Positions 40,199-49,697 of a DNA stretch of 64,000 nucleotides are shown here, piece after piece. Under the pieces are notes generated by a model, which saw nothing but the letters and a program-made list of their open reading frames with translations, searched no databases and was not told the origin of the DNA. Within the stretch, counting starts at the first letter, position 1, and each line of letters begins with the position of its first letter. A program made the translations under genes and the position numbers. Location: the NCBI GenBank assembly GCA_004321735.1, contig SGZB01000001.1, positions 23,742 to 87,741 on the forward strand, written 5' to 3'. This DNA is from Flavobacteriales bacterium. GTDB taxonomy: Bacteria; Bacteroidota; Bacteroidia; Flavobacteriales; Flavobacteriaceae.

Positions 40199-40939
40199 AT
40201 GGTTACCAAAAATGAGTTGAAATATATAAGAAGATTAAATAATAAATCTGAAAGAATTAAAAATAATCAATTCGTAGTTGAGGGTGAAAAATCAATTAAG
40301 GATTTTTTAAGTTCAGATTATAAATTAAAGAAATTATTTTCAACACATCCTGAGGATTTTAATTTGTTTGATAAAACAGTAAAGATTAGTTTATCACAAT
40401 TAAAACAAATAAGTTTTTTAAAATCGCCAAATAAACATCTTGGTGTTTTTGAAATAAAAAATAAAGAGTTAAAAAAGAATTCACAATATATATTATTGGA
40501 TTCTATTAATGACCCTGGTAATTTAGGTACGATTATTAGATCTGCTGAATGGTTTGGTTTTAAACAAATCATATGCTCAAAAAATTCTGTTGATTGCTAT
40601 AATCCAAAAGTAGTTCAATCATCAATGGGCTCCTTATCAAGAGTGGATATTATTTACACAGATTTAATTAAGTTCATAAGAAATGAAAAAATTCCGGTTT
40701 TTGGCACTTCAAAGGAGGGAAAAAGTATCTTAGAATTTTCTAAAAATATTAATTCAGGAATATGGATTTTTGGATCAGAAGCCAATGGGATTTCAAATGA
40801 TATTTCTGAATTATGTGAGTCATTTTATTCTATTCCAAAATTAAATAAGGAAATACTAACTGAAAGCTTAAATTTATCTACATCAGCATCACTCGTCATG
40901 GGCTATTTAAAATTATTTAATAGAAGCTTAGATTTATAA
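40199..40939 (+). CDS. TrmH/SpoU family RNA 2'-O-methyltransferase
   Basis: SPOUT-fold RNA ribose methylase of 246 residues. An N-terminal substrate-binding domain (about 1-100, with FVVEGEKSIKDFL) precedes the SPOUT domain. Knot motifs are NDPGNLGTIIRSAEWFG at about 104-120, IFGSEANGIS, and ESLNLSTSASLVMGYL. The usual third motif reads SLNVSxA; the S-L-N-L form here is a mild variant. The RNA target, rRNA or tRNA, is unknown. The 3' end overlaps porT by 23 bp. Confidence 0.9.
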   Translation: MVTKNELKYIRRLNNKSERIKNNQFVVEGEKSIKDFLSSDYKLKKLFSTHPEDFNLFDKTVKISLSQLKQISFLKSPNKHLGVFEIKNKELKKNSQYILLDSINDPGNLGTIIRSAEWFGFKQIICSKNSVDCYNPKVVQSSMGSLSRVDIIYTDLIKFIRNEKIPVFGTSKEGKSILEFSKNINSGIWIFGSEANGISNDISELCESFYSIPKLNKEILTESLNLSTSASLVMGYLKLFNRSLDL

Positions 40940-41600
40940 AAATAGCCCGAGTAAACATCTTATCTATATTACCTGTCCAAGGATTTTTAGGAATATTTTC
41001 AGGTAATTCGTTTTTAATGGAAAAAACTCCTCTAATCGAAGGTGAAAATTTAAAATATCTTAGATAAAAATCAATTCCAAATGCTAATTCATAGTAAAAA
41101 CCAATTTTTTTTAAATTAAAATTTTCCATTGAATAGTTTTCAAAAGAACCCTCTATTTTACCAAGATTAATTGATGTTGACAATCCAGCTTTTAAATAAG
41201 GTCTAAAATTATTTAATCTGTTGGAGCTATATTTTAATAATATAGGAAGATGAATATTGTTAGATTTAATATTCCATAAAGTATCATTGTAACTGGTAAA
41301 TTCAAGTCTTTCATTAAAAACTAACTTAGTATTGTTTGAATACAATCCAGGTTCAAAACTTAAATTTAAATTTTTTCTGATTTTTATTTCTCCGATTAGG
41401 CCTACATTCAAACCAGTTCCCCTCTCTACTGTCAAAGGATAGCGAGGGTTTTCCTCGTATATTACCTTGTAATCATATGCATTTATCCCAATAAAATATC
41501 CAAACTTTAGGTTTTTTTCATCAAAATTCGGCAAGTTAGTAAACTGAGCATTTGAAATTAGGAAGAATAGTATCGAGATAAAGCAAAATAACATTCTCAT
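40917..41600 (-). CDS. porT: type IX secretion / gliding outer-membrane protein PorT
   Basis: Predicted outer-membrane beta barrel of 227 residues with a signal peptide, needed for T9SS in Bacteroidota. The mature start TNLPNFDEKNLKFGYFIGINAYDYKV and the alternating strands through LNLSFEPGLY, LPILLKYSS, RPYLKAGLS and a final aromatic FINLSFY fit PorT. I chose the ATG at 41600 (another is at 41594), because an upstream TTG at 41621 would place the -7 box at 41606-41613 inside the gene. A generic porin-like barrel is the alternative. Confidence 0.78.
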   Translation of the reverse strand: MRMLFCFISILFFLISNAQFTNLPNFDEKNLKFGYFIGINAYDYKVIYEENPRYPLTVERGTGLNVGLIGEIKIRKNLNLSFEPGLYSNNTKLVFNERLEFTSYNDTLWNIKSNNIHLPILLKYSSNRLNNFRPYLKAGLSTSINLGKIEGSFENYSMENFNLKKIGFYYELAFGIDFYLRYFKFSPSIRGVFSIKNELPENIPKNPWTGNIDKMFTRAIFINLSFY

Positions 41601-41605
41601 TTTAC

Positions 41606-41613
41606 CAAAGCTA
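41606..41613 (-). promoter_or_regulatory. putative porT promoter -7 box (TAGCTTTG)
   Basis: TAnnTTTG match on the minus strand, 5 bp before the ATG at 41600 and 11 bp before the one at 41594. The short spacing favours the later ATG or a nearly leaderless transcript. Confidence 0.4.
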
Positions 41614-41672
41614 ATAAACAATTATTTATGGTAAGTTCATTCCAAGCTTTATTTTAGAATTTAAAAATCAAG

Positions 41673-41680
41673 TATATTTG
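41673..41680 (+). promoter_or_regulatory. trkA promoter -7 box (TATATTTG)
   Basis: Exact TAnnTTTG ending 22 bp before the trkA ATG, in the 102-bp region shared with divergent porT. It should drive trkA-trkH. Confidence 0.65.
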
Positions 41681-41702
41681 CCTAGATATAAATCTCTAGT
41701 TA

Positions 41703-43049
41703 ATGAAAATTATTATTGCTGGGGCAGGTGAAGTTGGATTACATTTATCAAAATTATTATCTTTCGAATCTCACGATATTACCCTTATAGATGATAATGA
41801 TGTAAGTCTAAAAGATGGAGAAAATTACTTAGATATCAAGGTAATAAGCGGTGACGCATCTTCCATTTCCATATTAAATCAAGCAAACGTTAAAGATTCT
41901 GACTTATTTATTGCAGTTACTTCCAGTGAGTCAATAAATCTTCTAACATGTTGTTTAGCAAAAAAAATTGGTTCAAAAAGAACCATAGGGAGGATAACAA
42001 ATCCTGAATTTATTGATGATCCATCAATTGACTTTATTTCAATTGGAATAGATGAAATTATATCACCTGAGAATCTCGCATCGCAAGAAATCAGTTTACT
42101 GGTTAATAACTCTGCTTTTACAAATAGCCATGACTTTGAGTCAGGAAAATTAAAAATGTTAGCAGCTATAATTCAAAATAATGCTCCTTTTGTTGGTAAA
42201 ACTGTCCAGGAATCTGCTTCTGTTTTTCCAGGGATAAAATTTATGCCAATTGCGATTGAGAGAAGTGGAAGTCAGGATGCTATTATCCCAAGAGGAGACA
42301 CTGTATTCAAGAATGACGATCATGTATATTTTATAACATGTGAAGATGGCGTTGATGAGCTTTATAAACTTATGGGAACCAAAAAACACAAAGTTAATAA
42401 TGTTATGGTTTTAGGTGGTGGTAGAGTTGGATTCAGAGTTTCAAAAGAATTAAGCTCACAAGGTTATAAAGTAAAACTTATTGAAATTAATTCTGAGAAA
42501 GCTGAATTAATTGCTGAAAAATTACCCAATGTATTAGTTTTGAACCTTGACGGAACTAAGGTTGATTTATTGAATGAAGAAAATCTAGATGAAATGGATG
42601 TTTTTATATCCACTACTGGAGATTCTCAAAAAAATATTATGTCTTGCCTCATGGCTAAATCAAAAAACATAAAAAAAACTATTGCTTTAGTTGATGATAC
42701 GGATTACTTTGAACTTTCAGAATCAATTGGTGTTGATACATTAATTAATAAAAAATTACTTGCCGCAAATGAAATATTCAGATTTATAAGAAAAGGGAAT
42801 ATTTTGGAGCTTAATAAATTAAATAATATGAATGCTGAAGTTTTAGAATTTTTAGTTTCTGCAGATTCAAAAGTTGTAAATAAAAAAATTAAAGACATCA
42901 AATTTCCAAGATCAGCTATAATTGGTGGAGTAATAAGAAATGATAAAGGTTCTATAGCTTTAGGTGATTTTTTGATTCAAGAAGGCGATAAAATATTAGT
43001 TTGTTCTTTGTATGAGACTATTAATAAAGTAGAAAAGCTTTTTCTTTAA
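41703..43049 (+). CDS. trkA: Trk system potassium uptake regulatory protein TrkA
   Basis: Cytoplasmic NAD(H)/nucleotide-binding gating subunit of the Trk K+ channel. It has 448 residues in two tandem RCK units. Rossmann motifs are GAGEVGLHLSKLL at 6-18 and VLGGGRVGFRVSKEL at about 235, each followed by a TrkA-C domain. trkH begins 7 bp downstream, so channel and regulator are cotranscribed. Confidence 0.96.
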   Translation: MKIIIAGAGEVGLHLSKLLSFESHDITLIDDNDVSLKDGENYLDIKVISGDASSISILNQANVKDSDLFIAVTSSESINLLTCCLAKKIGSKRTIGRITNPEFIDDPSIDFISIGIDEIISPENLASQEISLLVNNSAFTNSHDFESGKLKMLAAIIQNNAPFVGKTVQESASVFPGIKFMPIAIERSGSQDAIIPRGDTVFKNDDHVYFITCEDGVDELYKLMGTKKHKVNNVMVLGGGRVGFRVSKELSSQGYKVKLIEINSEKAELIAEKLPNVLVLNLDGTKVDLLNEENLDEMDVFISTTGDSQKNIMSCLMAKSKNIKKTIALVDDTDYFELSESIGVDTLINKKLLAANEIFRFIRKGNILELNKLNNMNAEVLEFLVSADSKVVNKKIKDIKFPRSAIIGGVIRNDKGSIALGDFLIQEGDKILVCSLYETINKVEKLFL

Positions 43050-43056
43050 TTAAGTT

Positions 43057-44559
43057 ATGTCTAGGCTAAACCACAAGTTGATTTCATATATATTAGGATT
43101 ACTTCTTCTATTTAATGGATTAGCAATGCTGGTCACCTCTGGAGTTAGTTTATTAGTAAACGATGGTATTTTTAACGATATAACATCATCAGGAATAATT
43201 ACTATATCATTTGGAACTATACTCATGATGCTAAATCGGAACAATGTGAGGCAGATTAATAAAAGAGATGGTTATTTAATAGTAACACTTGGTTGGATTA
43301 CCATGATATTTTCTGGGATGTTGCCTTATTATTTAACAGGATCATTATCAACTTTTTCTAATTTGCTTTTTGAAAGCATGTCTGGTTATACAGCAACTGG
43401 TTCAACTGTAATTAGTGATATAGAATCATTACCCGAAAGTATTATTTTTTGGAGAAGTATGACCCATTGGCTTGGAGGAATGGGAATTATTGTTTTGGCA
43501 ATTGCAATTCTTCCTCTTTTAGGAATTGGTGGAATGCAATTATTTTCAGCTGAAGCTCCAGGCAGTGGAATAAGCGGTGATAAAATGCACCCAAGGATTA
43601 GTTCTACGGCAAAAAGACTATGGTTTATTTATGTTGGGTTGACTTTTGCCGAAACACTTGCTTTAAATATTGCAGGAATGAGTTTTTTTGATGCAATTAA
43701 TCACTCAATGAGTAATATAGCTACAGGCGGTTTTTCTACTAAAAATAATAGTTTAGCATATTGGAATGATATTCCTCAAATCCAATACATTGTTATTTTC
43801 TTTATGATTTTAGCTGGAACAAATTATTTGCTAATTTATTCAGCTCTACTAGGAAAATTTAAAAAACTTTTTACCAATACTGAGTTTATTTGGTATCTAA
43901 CTGTTATTTCAATTTTTGTAATTGTAACTTCTTTTGTGCTATTTATCAATGTTGACCTGTCAGCATCAAATGTGAATCATCCTGAAATATATGGAAGATT
44001 AGAATCGAGTTTTAGGCATGCATTTTTCCAAATTGTAGCAATAATAACTACAACAGGATTTGTATCAGGCGATTTTGCTGGGTGGACTCCTTTTTTAACA
44101 ATGTTGTTTTTTGCATTAATGTTTATTGGTGCATCTTCAGGATCTACGTCTGGAGGAATAAAAATATCCAGGCATTTGATATTAATTAAAAATGGATTTT
44201 TAGAATTTAAAAAAGCATTACATCCTAACGCTGTATTGCCTTTAAGATATAATCACTCAGTTGTTAAAAAAGAAGTTATTGTAAATATTTTGGCCTTTTT
44301 TATGCTCTATTTAATATTATTTGTGATTGGAGCTGGTGTTCTTAGTACCCAGGGGTTGGATTTTATTTCTGCAGTTGGCGGATCTGCTGCCTCAATTGGA
44401 AATGTTGGACCTGCAATAGGCTCACTTGGGCCAACCCTCAGTTATGAAGGATTGTCTGGGTTTGCAAAACTATGGTGTTCTTTTCTCATGTTGGTTGGAA
44501 GGTTAGAACTATTTACCTTGCTTATAATCTTTTCACCATATTTTTGGAAAAAAAATTAA
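43057..44559 (+). CDS. trkH: Trk potassium uptake channel subunit TrkH
   Basis: Membrane K+ channel of the Trk/Ktr/HKT superfamily, 500 residues with about ten or more hydrophobic segments. The four pore-loop repeats are visible around ESMSGYTATGSTV, SNIATGGFST, ITTTGFVSGDF and AASIGNVGPAIG, each with the selectivity-filter glycine. WRSMTHWLGGMGI and SGSTSGGIKISR are further family blocks. It ends 4 bp inside the convergent aminotransferase gene. Confidence 0.96.
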   Translation: MSRLNHKLISYILGLLLLFNGLAMLVTSGVSLLVNDGIFNDITSSGIITISFGTILMMLNRNNVRQINKRDGYLIVTLGWITMIFSGMLPYYLTGSLSTFSNLLFESMSGYTATGSTVISDIESLPESIIFWRSMTHWLGGMGIIVLAIAILPLLGIGGMQLFSAEAPGSGISGDKMHPRISSTAKRLWFIYVGLTFAETLALNIAGMSFFDAINHSMSNIATGGFSTKNNSLAYWNDIPQIQYIVIFFMILAGTNYLLIYSALLGKFKKLFTNTEFIWYLTVISIFVIVTSFVLFINVDLSASNVNHPEIYGRLESSFRHAFFQIVAIITTTGFVSGDFAGWTPFLTMLFFALMFIGASSGSTSGGIKISRHLILIKNGFLEFKKALHPNAVLPLRYNHSVVKKEVIVNILAFFMLYLILFVIGAGVLSTQGLDFISAVGGSAASIGNVGPAIGSLGPTLSYEGLSGFAKLWCSFLMLVGRLELFTLLIIFSPYFWKKN

Positions 44560-45743
44560 GATAAAGCACTTTTTATTCGCTTCACAGCTTCAACAATGTT
44601 CTCTTTAGAAGCAGCATAACTAATTCTAATATTATCAGGGCATCCAAAGGCTTCACCTGTAACTGTTGCTACATGAGCTTTCTCTAAAAGAAACATTGCA
44701 AAATCAGATGAGTTTTTAATCTTAAATCCCTCTATAGTTTTTCCAAAGAATTTTGAAACATCTGGAAAAACATAGAAAGCTCCATCAGGATTATTTAAAT
44801 TCAATCCATCAATTTCTGAAAGAAGATCAATTATAAGTTTTTTTCTTTGATTGAACTCATCGATCATATATGTGATTTGTGATACCTCAGCTTCTAAAGC
44901 TGCAATAGTAGCTTTTTGTGCAATACAATTAGCTCCACTGGTAACTTGTCCTTGAAGTTTGGTACATGCTTTTGCAATCCATTCAGGTGCTCCAATGTAA
45001 CCAATTCTCCACCCAGTCATCGCAAATGCTTTCGCAACTCCATTAACAGTTATTGTTCTGTTGTACATTGAATCGATTTCAGCAAAGCTAAAATGCTTCA
45101 CTCCATAGTTAATGTGTTCATAAATTTCATCAGATAAAATAAAAATATCAGGATATTTTTCTAAGACTGTTGCTATATTTCTAAGTTCCTTTTCAGTATA
45201 TACAGTTCCACTAGGATTATTTGGTGAATTAAGAACAATCATTTTTGTTTTTGCATTAATTTTTTCCTCAATATTTTTTGCAGAAACTTTAAAATCTGTT
45301 GTGATATCGCTGTTTACCACTACTGGAACTCCATCTGCCATTTCAACTATAGCAGAGTAACTTACCCAAAAAGGAGCAAGTAAAATTACTTCTTCACCTG
45401 GATTCACCATAGCTTGTATTACATTAGCAATTGATTGTTTAGCACCAGTTGATACAACTATTTGATTAGTATTATAATTTAAATTGTTATCTCTAAAAAA
45501 TTTTTTAGAGATTGCTTCTTTTAGATCAAGATATCCATCAACAGGTGTATATGAATTATAGTTATCATTAATAGCTTTGTTAGCTGCCTTTTTAATAAAT
45601 TCTGGAACATTAAAGTCTGGTTCACCTAAACTTAACCCTATTATATCAATTCCTTTATTTTTTAATTCTCTTGCTTTTGCTGCCATTGCTAGAGTAGCAG
45701 AAGCAGGTAAATTATTTATTTTATCAGTTAAAAACTCCTTCAT
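44556..45743 (-). CDS. PLP-dependent aspartate-type aminotransferase
   Basis: Fold-type I aminotransferase of the class Ib aspartate family, 395 residues, cytosolic. Motifs are GLSLGEPDFNVPEFI near the N-terminus, SPNNPSGTVY, SDEIYEHINYG, and the PLP lysine in VAKAFAMTGWRIGYIG (about K236). It probably interconverts aspartate and oxaloacetate, but a role on prephenate or other amino acids is possible from sequence. It has its own -7 box at 45765-45772. Confidence 0.9.
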   Translation of the reverse strand: MKEFLTDKINNLPASATLAMAAKARELKNKGIDIIGLSLGEPDFNVPEFIKKAANKAINDNYNSYTPVDGYLDLKEAISKKFFRDNNLNYNTNQIVVSTGAKQSIANVIQAMVNPGEEVILLAPFWVSYSAIVEMADGVPVVVNSDITTDFKVSAKNIEEKINAKTKMIVLNSPNNPSGTVYTEKELRNIATVLEKYPDIFILSDEIYEHINYGVKHFSFAEIDSMYNRTITVNGVAKAFAMTGWRIGYIGAPEWIAKACTKLQGQVTSGANCIAQKATIAALEAEVSQITYMIDEFNQRKKLIIDLLSEIDGLNLNNPDGAFYVFPDVSKFFGKTIEGFKIKNSSDFAMFLLEKAHVATVTGEAFGCPDNIRISYAASKENIVEAVKRIKSALS

Positions 45744-45764
45744 CTAAATTGGAAATATATAATT

Positions 45765-45772
45765 CAAAGATA
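45765..45772 (-). promoter_or_regulatory. aminotransferase promoter -7 box (TATCTTTG)
   Basis: TAnnTTTG match on the minus strand ending 21 bp before the ATG at 45743, in the 56-bp divergent gap with rsmG. Confidence 0.55.
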
Positions 45773-45799
45773 TTTAAAAATGAATTATTTTAGCTTTGA

Positions 45800-46438
45800 A
45801 TGTCATTCAAATTAAATTCTTTTTTTAACCTAACTGATACTCAAATTAATGAGATAGAAGAATTTCATAAACAAATAATTTTTTGGAATGAGAGAATCAA
45901 TTTAATCTCAAGAAAGGACATAGATAATTTTATTGTAAATCATGTGATTCATTCTTTATCAATCTCATGCTTTTTTAATTTTAATGATAATACAAGTATT
46001 TTAGACTTCGGAACAGGAGGTGGTTTGCCTGGAATTCCATTAGCTATTTGTTTTCCAAATGTCAAGTTTCACCTTGTTGATAGCATAAAAAAAAAGACAG
46101 ATGTAGTAAATAAAATCACTAAGGATCTGAACCTGAATAATGTTGAAGTTACATGGGCTAATGTGAAAAATATTAATAAAAATTATGACTTTATAGTTTC
46201 AAGAGCAGTCGCTAAGTACCCTAAAATAAAAACTCTTTGCTCAAATAAGTTTTTAAACAAAAATTTAAATGATAAAAAAAATGGTTTTATTCTTTTAAAA
46301 GGTGATAATGCTAAAGCTGAATTTTGCCAATGTAAAGAATACTATGAGTTTTCAATCCATGATAAAATTCAACTAGATTATTACAAAACGAAAAAAATAT
46401 TTTACGTACCTAATCCATATATTCATAAGGATAGCTAG
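45800..46438 (+). CDS. rsmG: 16S rRNA (guanine-527-N7)-methyltransferase RsmG
   Basis: Methylates G527 of 16S rRNA (GidB). It has 212 residues with the N-terminal helix ending WNERINLISRKD, then the SAM loop ILDFGTGGGLPGIPLAI at about 67-83, HLVDSIKKK, and IVSRAVAKYPKI. The ATG at 45800 gives the usual N-terminus. The 3' end overlaps pruA by 29 bp, the longest convergent overlap in the window. Confidence 0.94.
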   Translation: MSFKLNSFFNLTDTQINEIEEFHKQIIFWNERINLISRKDIDNFIVNHVIHSLSISCFFNFNDNTSILDFGTGGGLPGIPLAICFPNVKFHLVDSIKKKTDVVNKITKDLNLNNVEVTWANVKNINKNYDFIVSRAVAKYPKIKTLCSNKFLNKNLNDKKNGFILLKGDNAKAEFCQCKEYYEFSIHDKIQLDYYKTKKIFYVPNPYIHKDS

Positions 46439-48029
46439 TCGGAGGATTTTTAGTTCTACTAACTAATCTAGGACTTACCCATCTTAATAAATTTAATTTA
46501 GATCCAGCTTTGTCGTCAGTTCCTGAAGCACGACATCCTCCAAAGGGTTGCTGTCCAACTACAGCACCTGATGGCTTATCATTGATGTAGAAATTACCTG
46601 CACTATATTTTAATTTATTAAGAGCGTAGTTTATACTTTCCTCATCATTGGAAATAATAGCACCAGTTAGTGCATATTCAGATGTACTATCTACAACATC
46701 TAACATTGATTTCCAATCTTTATCATCATACTCAAAAATTGTAACGACCGGCCCAAAAATTTCTTCTCTCATTGTTTTAAATTGATGATCTGATGTTAAA
46801 ATTATGGTTGGTTCTACAAAATACCCAACAGAATCATCGTAACCACCACCACAAAGAATTTCACAATCATTACTTGATTTTGCGTATTCAATATAATTTG
46901 AAATTCTTTCAAAGGCTTTGTCATGAATTACAGCAGTCATGAAATTGTTAAAATCAATTGGAGAGCCCATTTTGATAGTTTTTACCTGATCAATAACATT
47001 TGAAATGAGTTCATTGGAAATAGATTTAGGTAAGTATATTCTAGATGCCGCTGAACACTTTTGACCTTGATACTCAAAACCACCTCTTATTATAGCAGTA
47101 GCAGAAACTTCTAAATCTGCAGTTGGATGACAAAATATAAAATCTTTTCCTCCTGTTTCTCCAACTATTCTTGGATAATCTCTGTATGTATTTATGTTTT
47201 CTCCAATCTTTTTCCAAAGATGTCTAAAGATTGTTGTTGATCCAGTAAAATGTAATCCCGAAAATTCTTTATGAGATAGAGCTATGTTTGTAATCATTTC
47301 AGGATCACCTGTAATTAGATTAATTACACCTTTGGGAAGCCCGGCTTCTTCAAAAATATCCATAGTGATTTTTGCAGATAAGACTTGATTATCACTCGGT
47401 TTCCACAATACAACATTTCCCATTAAAGCTGCACTGGCACAAAGATTGGCTCCAATTGCAGTAAAATTAAAAGGAGTCACAGCATAAACAAATCCCTCTA
47501 AAGGTCTGTACTCAAGATTATTTTTTTTACCAGGACCATCAATTGGTTGTTCATTATAAATTTCAACTAGGTATTCTACATTAAATCTTAAGAAATCGGC
47601 TAATTCACATGCTGCATCAATTTCAGCTTGAAAAATGTTTTTCGACTGTCCTATCATTGTAGATGCAAGAATTTTAGTTCTATATTTTTTTGAGATTAAA
47701 TCTGCTGCTTTTAAAAAAATATTACACCTTTCTTCCCAACTAGTTTCAGACCATGTTGTTTTATTTTTCAAAAGATTATCTATTGCGCTCTTAACATGAC
47801 CTTCATTTGCCTGACAATATGTACCCACAATATTTTTATAATCATGGGGAGGAAGAATATTCTTTCTTTCTTCCGTAAAAATTTTTTCAGACCCTATGTA
47901 TAAAGGTATGTCAGTTTTAGAATTGAACATGTTTTCATATTCTTCTTCAATATTTTTTCTTTCTACTGAATTTTTTAAATAAGAAAGAACAGGCTCATTG
48001 ACTGCCTTGTAATCTTTTAATTTGCTCAT
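46410..48029 (-). CDS. pruA: L-glutamate gamma-semialdehyde dehydrogenase (P5C dehydrogenase)
   Basis: Second enzyme of proline catabolism, oxidising glutamate semialdehyde to glutamate with NAD+. It is an aldehyde dehydrogenase fold of 539 residues, the eukaryote-like single-function length. The NAD-binding VTPFNFTAIGANL, LHFTGSTTIFRHLW, the catalytic Glu in ETGGKDF (about 290) and Cys in QGQKCSAASR (about 324) are present, with QQPFGGCRASGTDDK near the end. No proline dehydrogenase gene is in the window. It shares one base with apaG (TAATG). Confidence 0.94.
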   Translation of the reverse strand: MSKLKDYKAVNEPVLSYLKNSVERKNIEEEYENMFNSKTDIPLYIGSEKIFTEERKNILPPHDYKNIVGTYCQANEGHVKSAIDNLLKNKTTWSETSWEERCNIFLKAADLISKKYRTKILASTMIGQSKNIFQAEIDAACELADFLRFNVEYLVEIYNEQPIDGPGKKNNLEYRPLEGFVYAVTPFNFTAIGANLCASAALMGNVVLWKPSDNQVLSAKITMDIFEEAGLPKGVINLITGDPEMITNIALSHKEFSGLHFTGSTTIFRHLWKKIGENINTYRDYPRIVGETGGKDFIFCHPTADLEVSATAIIRGGFEYQGQKCSAASRIYLPKSISNELISNVIDQVKTIKMGSPIDFNNFMTAVIHDKAFERISNYIEYAKSSNDCEILCGGGYDDSVGYFVEPTIILTSDHQFKTMREEIFGPVVTIFEYDDKDWKSMLDVVDSTSEYALTGAIISNDEESINYALNKLKYSAGNFYINDKPSGAVVGQQPFGGCRASGTDDKAGSKLNLLRWVSPRLVSRTKNPPTSYPYEYMD

Positions 48030-48421
48030 TAGTTTAATATTTCGGGATGTGTTAGTTTGATAGTGGGGATATATGCTTTACATTGAGTAGATGTGTTAAG
48101 ACAAATAATTTTAAAATATCCCATCACAGATGAAAGTCTAGTAATTGTTGAAAAATCTGTTTTTAATTTAATTTTTTTACCAGGCCTTATTATTGGTTTA
48201 TTTTTTAGAAGCTTATTTAAATATTTTACACTATACAAATTAAAAATCTTCTTATGTCTAGATAAAATTTGAATAGTATTTTTTCCCTGATTATAAATAG
48301 TGATGATATTTCGAAATCTATATTTTTTCTTTTTTCCAAAAAAATAATAATTCATATAAAATGTCTCTACAGAAATTCTGATTCCCTTTATATTTTCAAC
48401 ACTAGTATTTTTTTTAATCAT
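48029..48421 (-). CDS. apaG: ApaG-family protein, divergent
   Basis: A 130-residue protein with an ApaG immunoglobulin-like fold: IRISVETFYM, then RNIITIYNQGKNTIQILSRH, then PIIRPGKKIKLKTDF and a final AYIPTIKL. Canonical ApaG has a GxGVVGxxP loop after the LxxRxW strand; here that stretch reads VKYLNKLLKNKPII and the glycines are gone. It lies between the plug gene (6 bp) and pruA. The function of ApaG in bacteria is unclear; magnesium or cobalt homeostasis has been proposed. Confidence 0.8.
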   Translation of the reverse strand: MIKKNTSVENIKGIRISVETFYMNYYFFGKKKKYRFRNIITIYNQGKNTIQILSRHKKIFNLYSVKYLNKLLKNKPIIRPGKKIKLKTDFSTITRLSSVMGYFKIICLNTSTQCKAYIPTIKLTHPEILN

Positions 48422-48427
48422 ATGACA

Positions 48428-49624
48428 CTAATTTACAATTTTTGATGAATTTTTTGACGCTACAGAAATAATTTTGAAGTATCCATCAAGACTATCTTTT
48501 TTATATAAAATTGCTGTGTAATTATTCTCAGTTTGCCAAAAATTTTTAATATCATTTTTTGAATCATTAATCACATATTTATAATTATAAAACCCCTGTT
48601 TTAATAATATTTTTTTTTCTAAGTATTTATCCTCAAAGTTTAGTTTAAATCTATCACCTATTTGATGTCTGTTGAAATCACCAACAATAAAAACATCATT
48701 TTTTAGTGGATTAATATTTAAATTTTTTGAGCTTAATTTAAAATGTACCAATGAGTACTCAGATTCATTCCTCGGATTATTAGTATTGCTATATGTTTTA
48801 AAGCTTCCATTTAAATCATCCTCTAGTGAATATTTATTTTCTAATACATCAGGATACAAAATAGTTTCATAGTTCTTATTAATCTTTACTTCCATTATTT
48901 CAGAACTTGAATTTAATATTTTAGAATTATCAAAATTTAGATATTCTAGTCCAGCATCGAAAATTAAATTATCATAAATAAAATTTCCCGCTATGGAGTA
49001 GTCAGGTTTATATAAAACTAATGGATTAGTTAAATCATTGTTCTTATAAATTACCATTACATAATCATATTGATTCGAATTAATTTGACAATTATCGCAC
49101 GGGATGGTAACTTTTAATTGATGGGAACTTTCAGTGTAATTTAAATTATCAGTTCTAGTTATTTCAATTATTCCAGTGGAACTTTTTTCAGTAATTATAA
49201 GTTTTTCATTAAATATTAGATTTCCATAATTGTCATTGACAATAATATTATAATTGCCACTTTTTTTAATTTTAAACTCATTATTTGATAAATTAAATTG
49301 ATAGTTGATGTACTCTTGAATGGTATTATATGAGTTCTGGTAATTTTTTATTCTAACATTATCGTAGCCGTTTAGAAATTCATTTTTTCTAATTTTTGAT
49401 TTGTTCCATTTATAATCATTATGTTCAATTTCCAAATAGAAATTTTGAGCTGTGCTATTTAAATGATCAAATGATAAAACAATATCATCATTTATATCAA
49501 AAATCAATTTTTTCTTGCCTGATTTTAGATCAAATAGTTCTATGCTTTTAATATTTTTTTCCTGGCAGTAAATCAAATTAAGGCACGAAAAAAAAACTAC
49601 TAAAATTTTTAAAAAATAATTCAC
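48428..49624 (-). CDS. type IX secretion plug-type protein (formerly DUF5103)
   Basis: A 398-residue exported protein with a hydrophobic leader ending near LIYC; the cysteine suggests a possible lipoprotein, though the box is weak. It is all-beta, with FDLKSGKKKLIFDINDDIVLSFDHL, then YLEIEHNDYKWNKSKI, DVFIVGDFNRHQI, LLKQGFYNYKYVI and a C-terminal strand region. This pattern matches the family first called DUF5103, one member of which closes the SprA translocon of T9SS. The start is GTG at 49624. It forms a unit with apaG and pruA. Confidence 0.82.
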   Translation of the reverse strand: MNYFLKILVVFFSCLNLIYCQEKNIKSIELFDLKSGKKKLIFDINDDIVLSFDHLNSTAQNFYLEIEHNDYKWNKSKIRKNEFLNGYDNVRIKNYQNSYNTIQEYINYQFNLSNNEFKIKKSGNYNIIVNDNYGNLIFNEKLIITEKSSTGIIEITRTDNLNYTESSHQLKVTIPCDNCQINSNQYDYVMVIYKNNDLTNPLVLYKPDYSIAGNFIYDNLIFDAGLEYLNFDNSKILNSSSEIMEVKINKNYETILYPDVLENKYSLEDDLNGSFKTYSNTNNPRNESEYSLVHFKLSSKNLNINPLKNDVFIVGDFNRHQIGDRFKLNFEDKYLEKKILLKQGFYNYKYVINDSKNDIKNFWQTENNYTAILYKKDSLDGYFKIISVASKNSSKIVN

Positions 49625-49689
49625 AAAAAATTGTTGAAAAATCTAGTTAATATTAACAAAAAATATTTCACAAAAAAACATTTAATTAA

Positions 49690-49697
49690 TACATTTG
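49690..49697 (+). promoter_or_regulatory. nqr operon promoter -7 box (TACATTTG)
   Basis: TAnnTTTG match ending 18 bp before the nqrA ATG at 49716. It overlaps a TTG (49695) that could otherwise be taken as the nqrA start, and so argues against that start. Confidence 0.6.

Noticed and set aside
45791..45798. TAGCTTTG box on the plus strand just before rsmG
   Set aside because: It ends one base before the rsmG ATG, so the start site would fall inside or after the start codon, and rsmG has no usable later start. Treated as a chance match.
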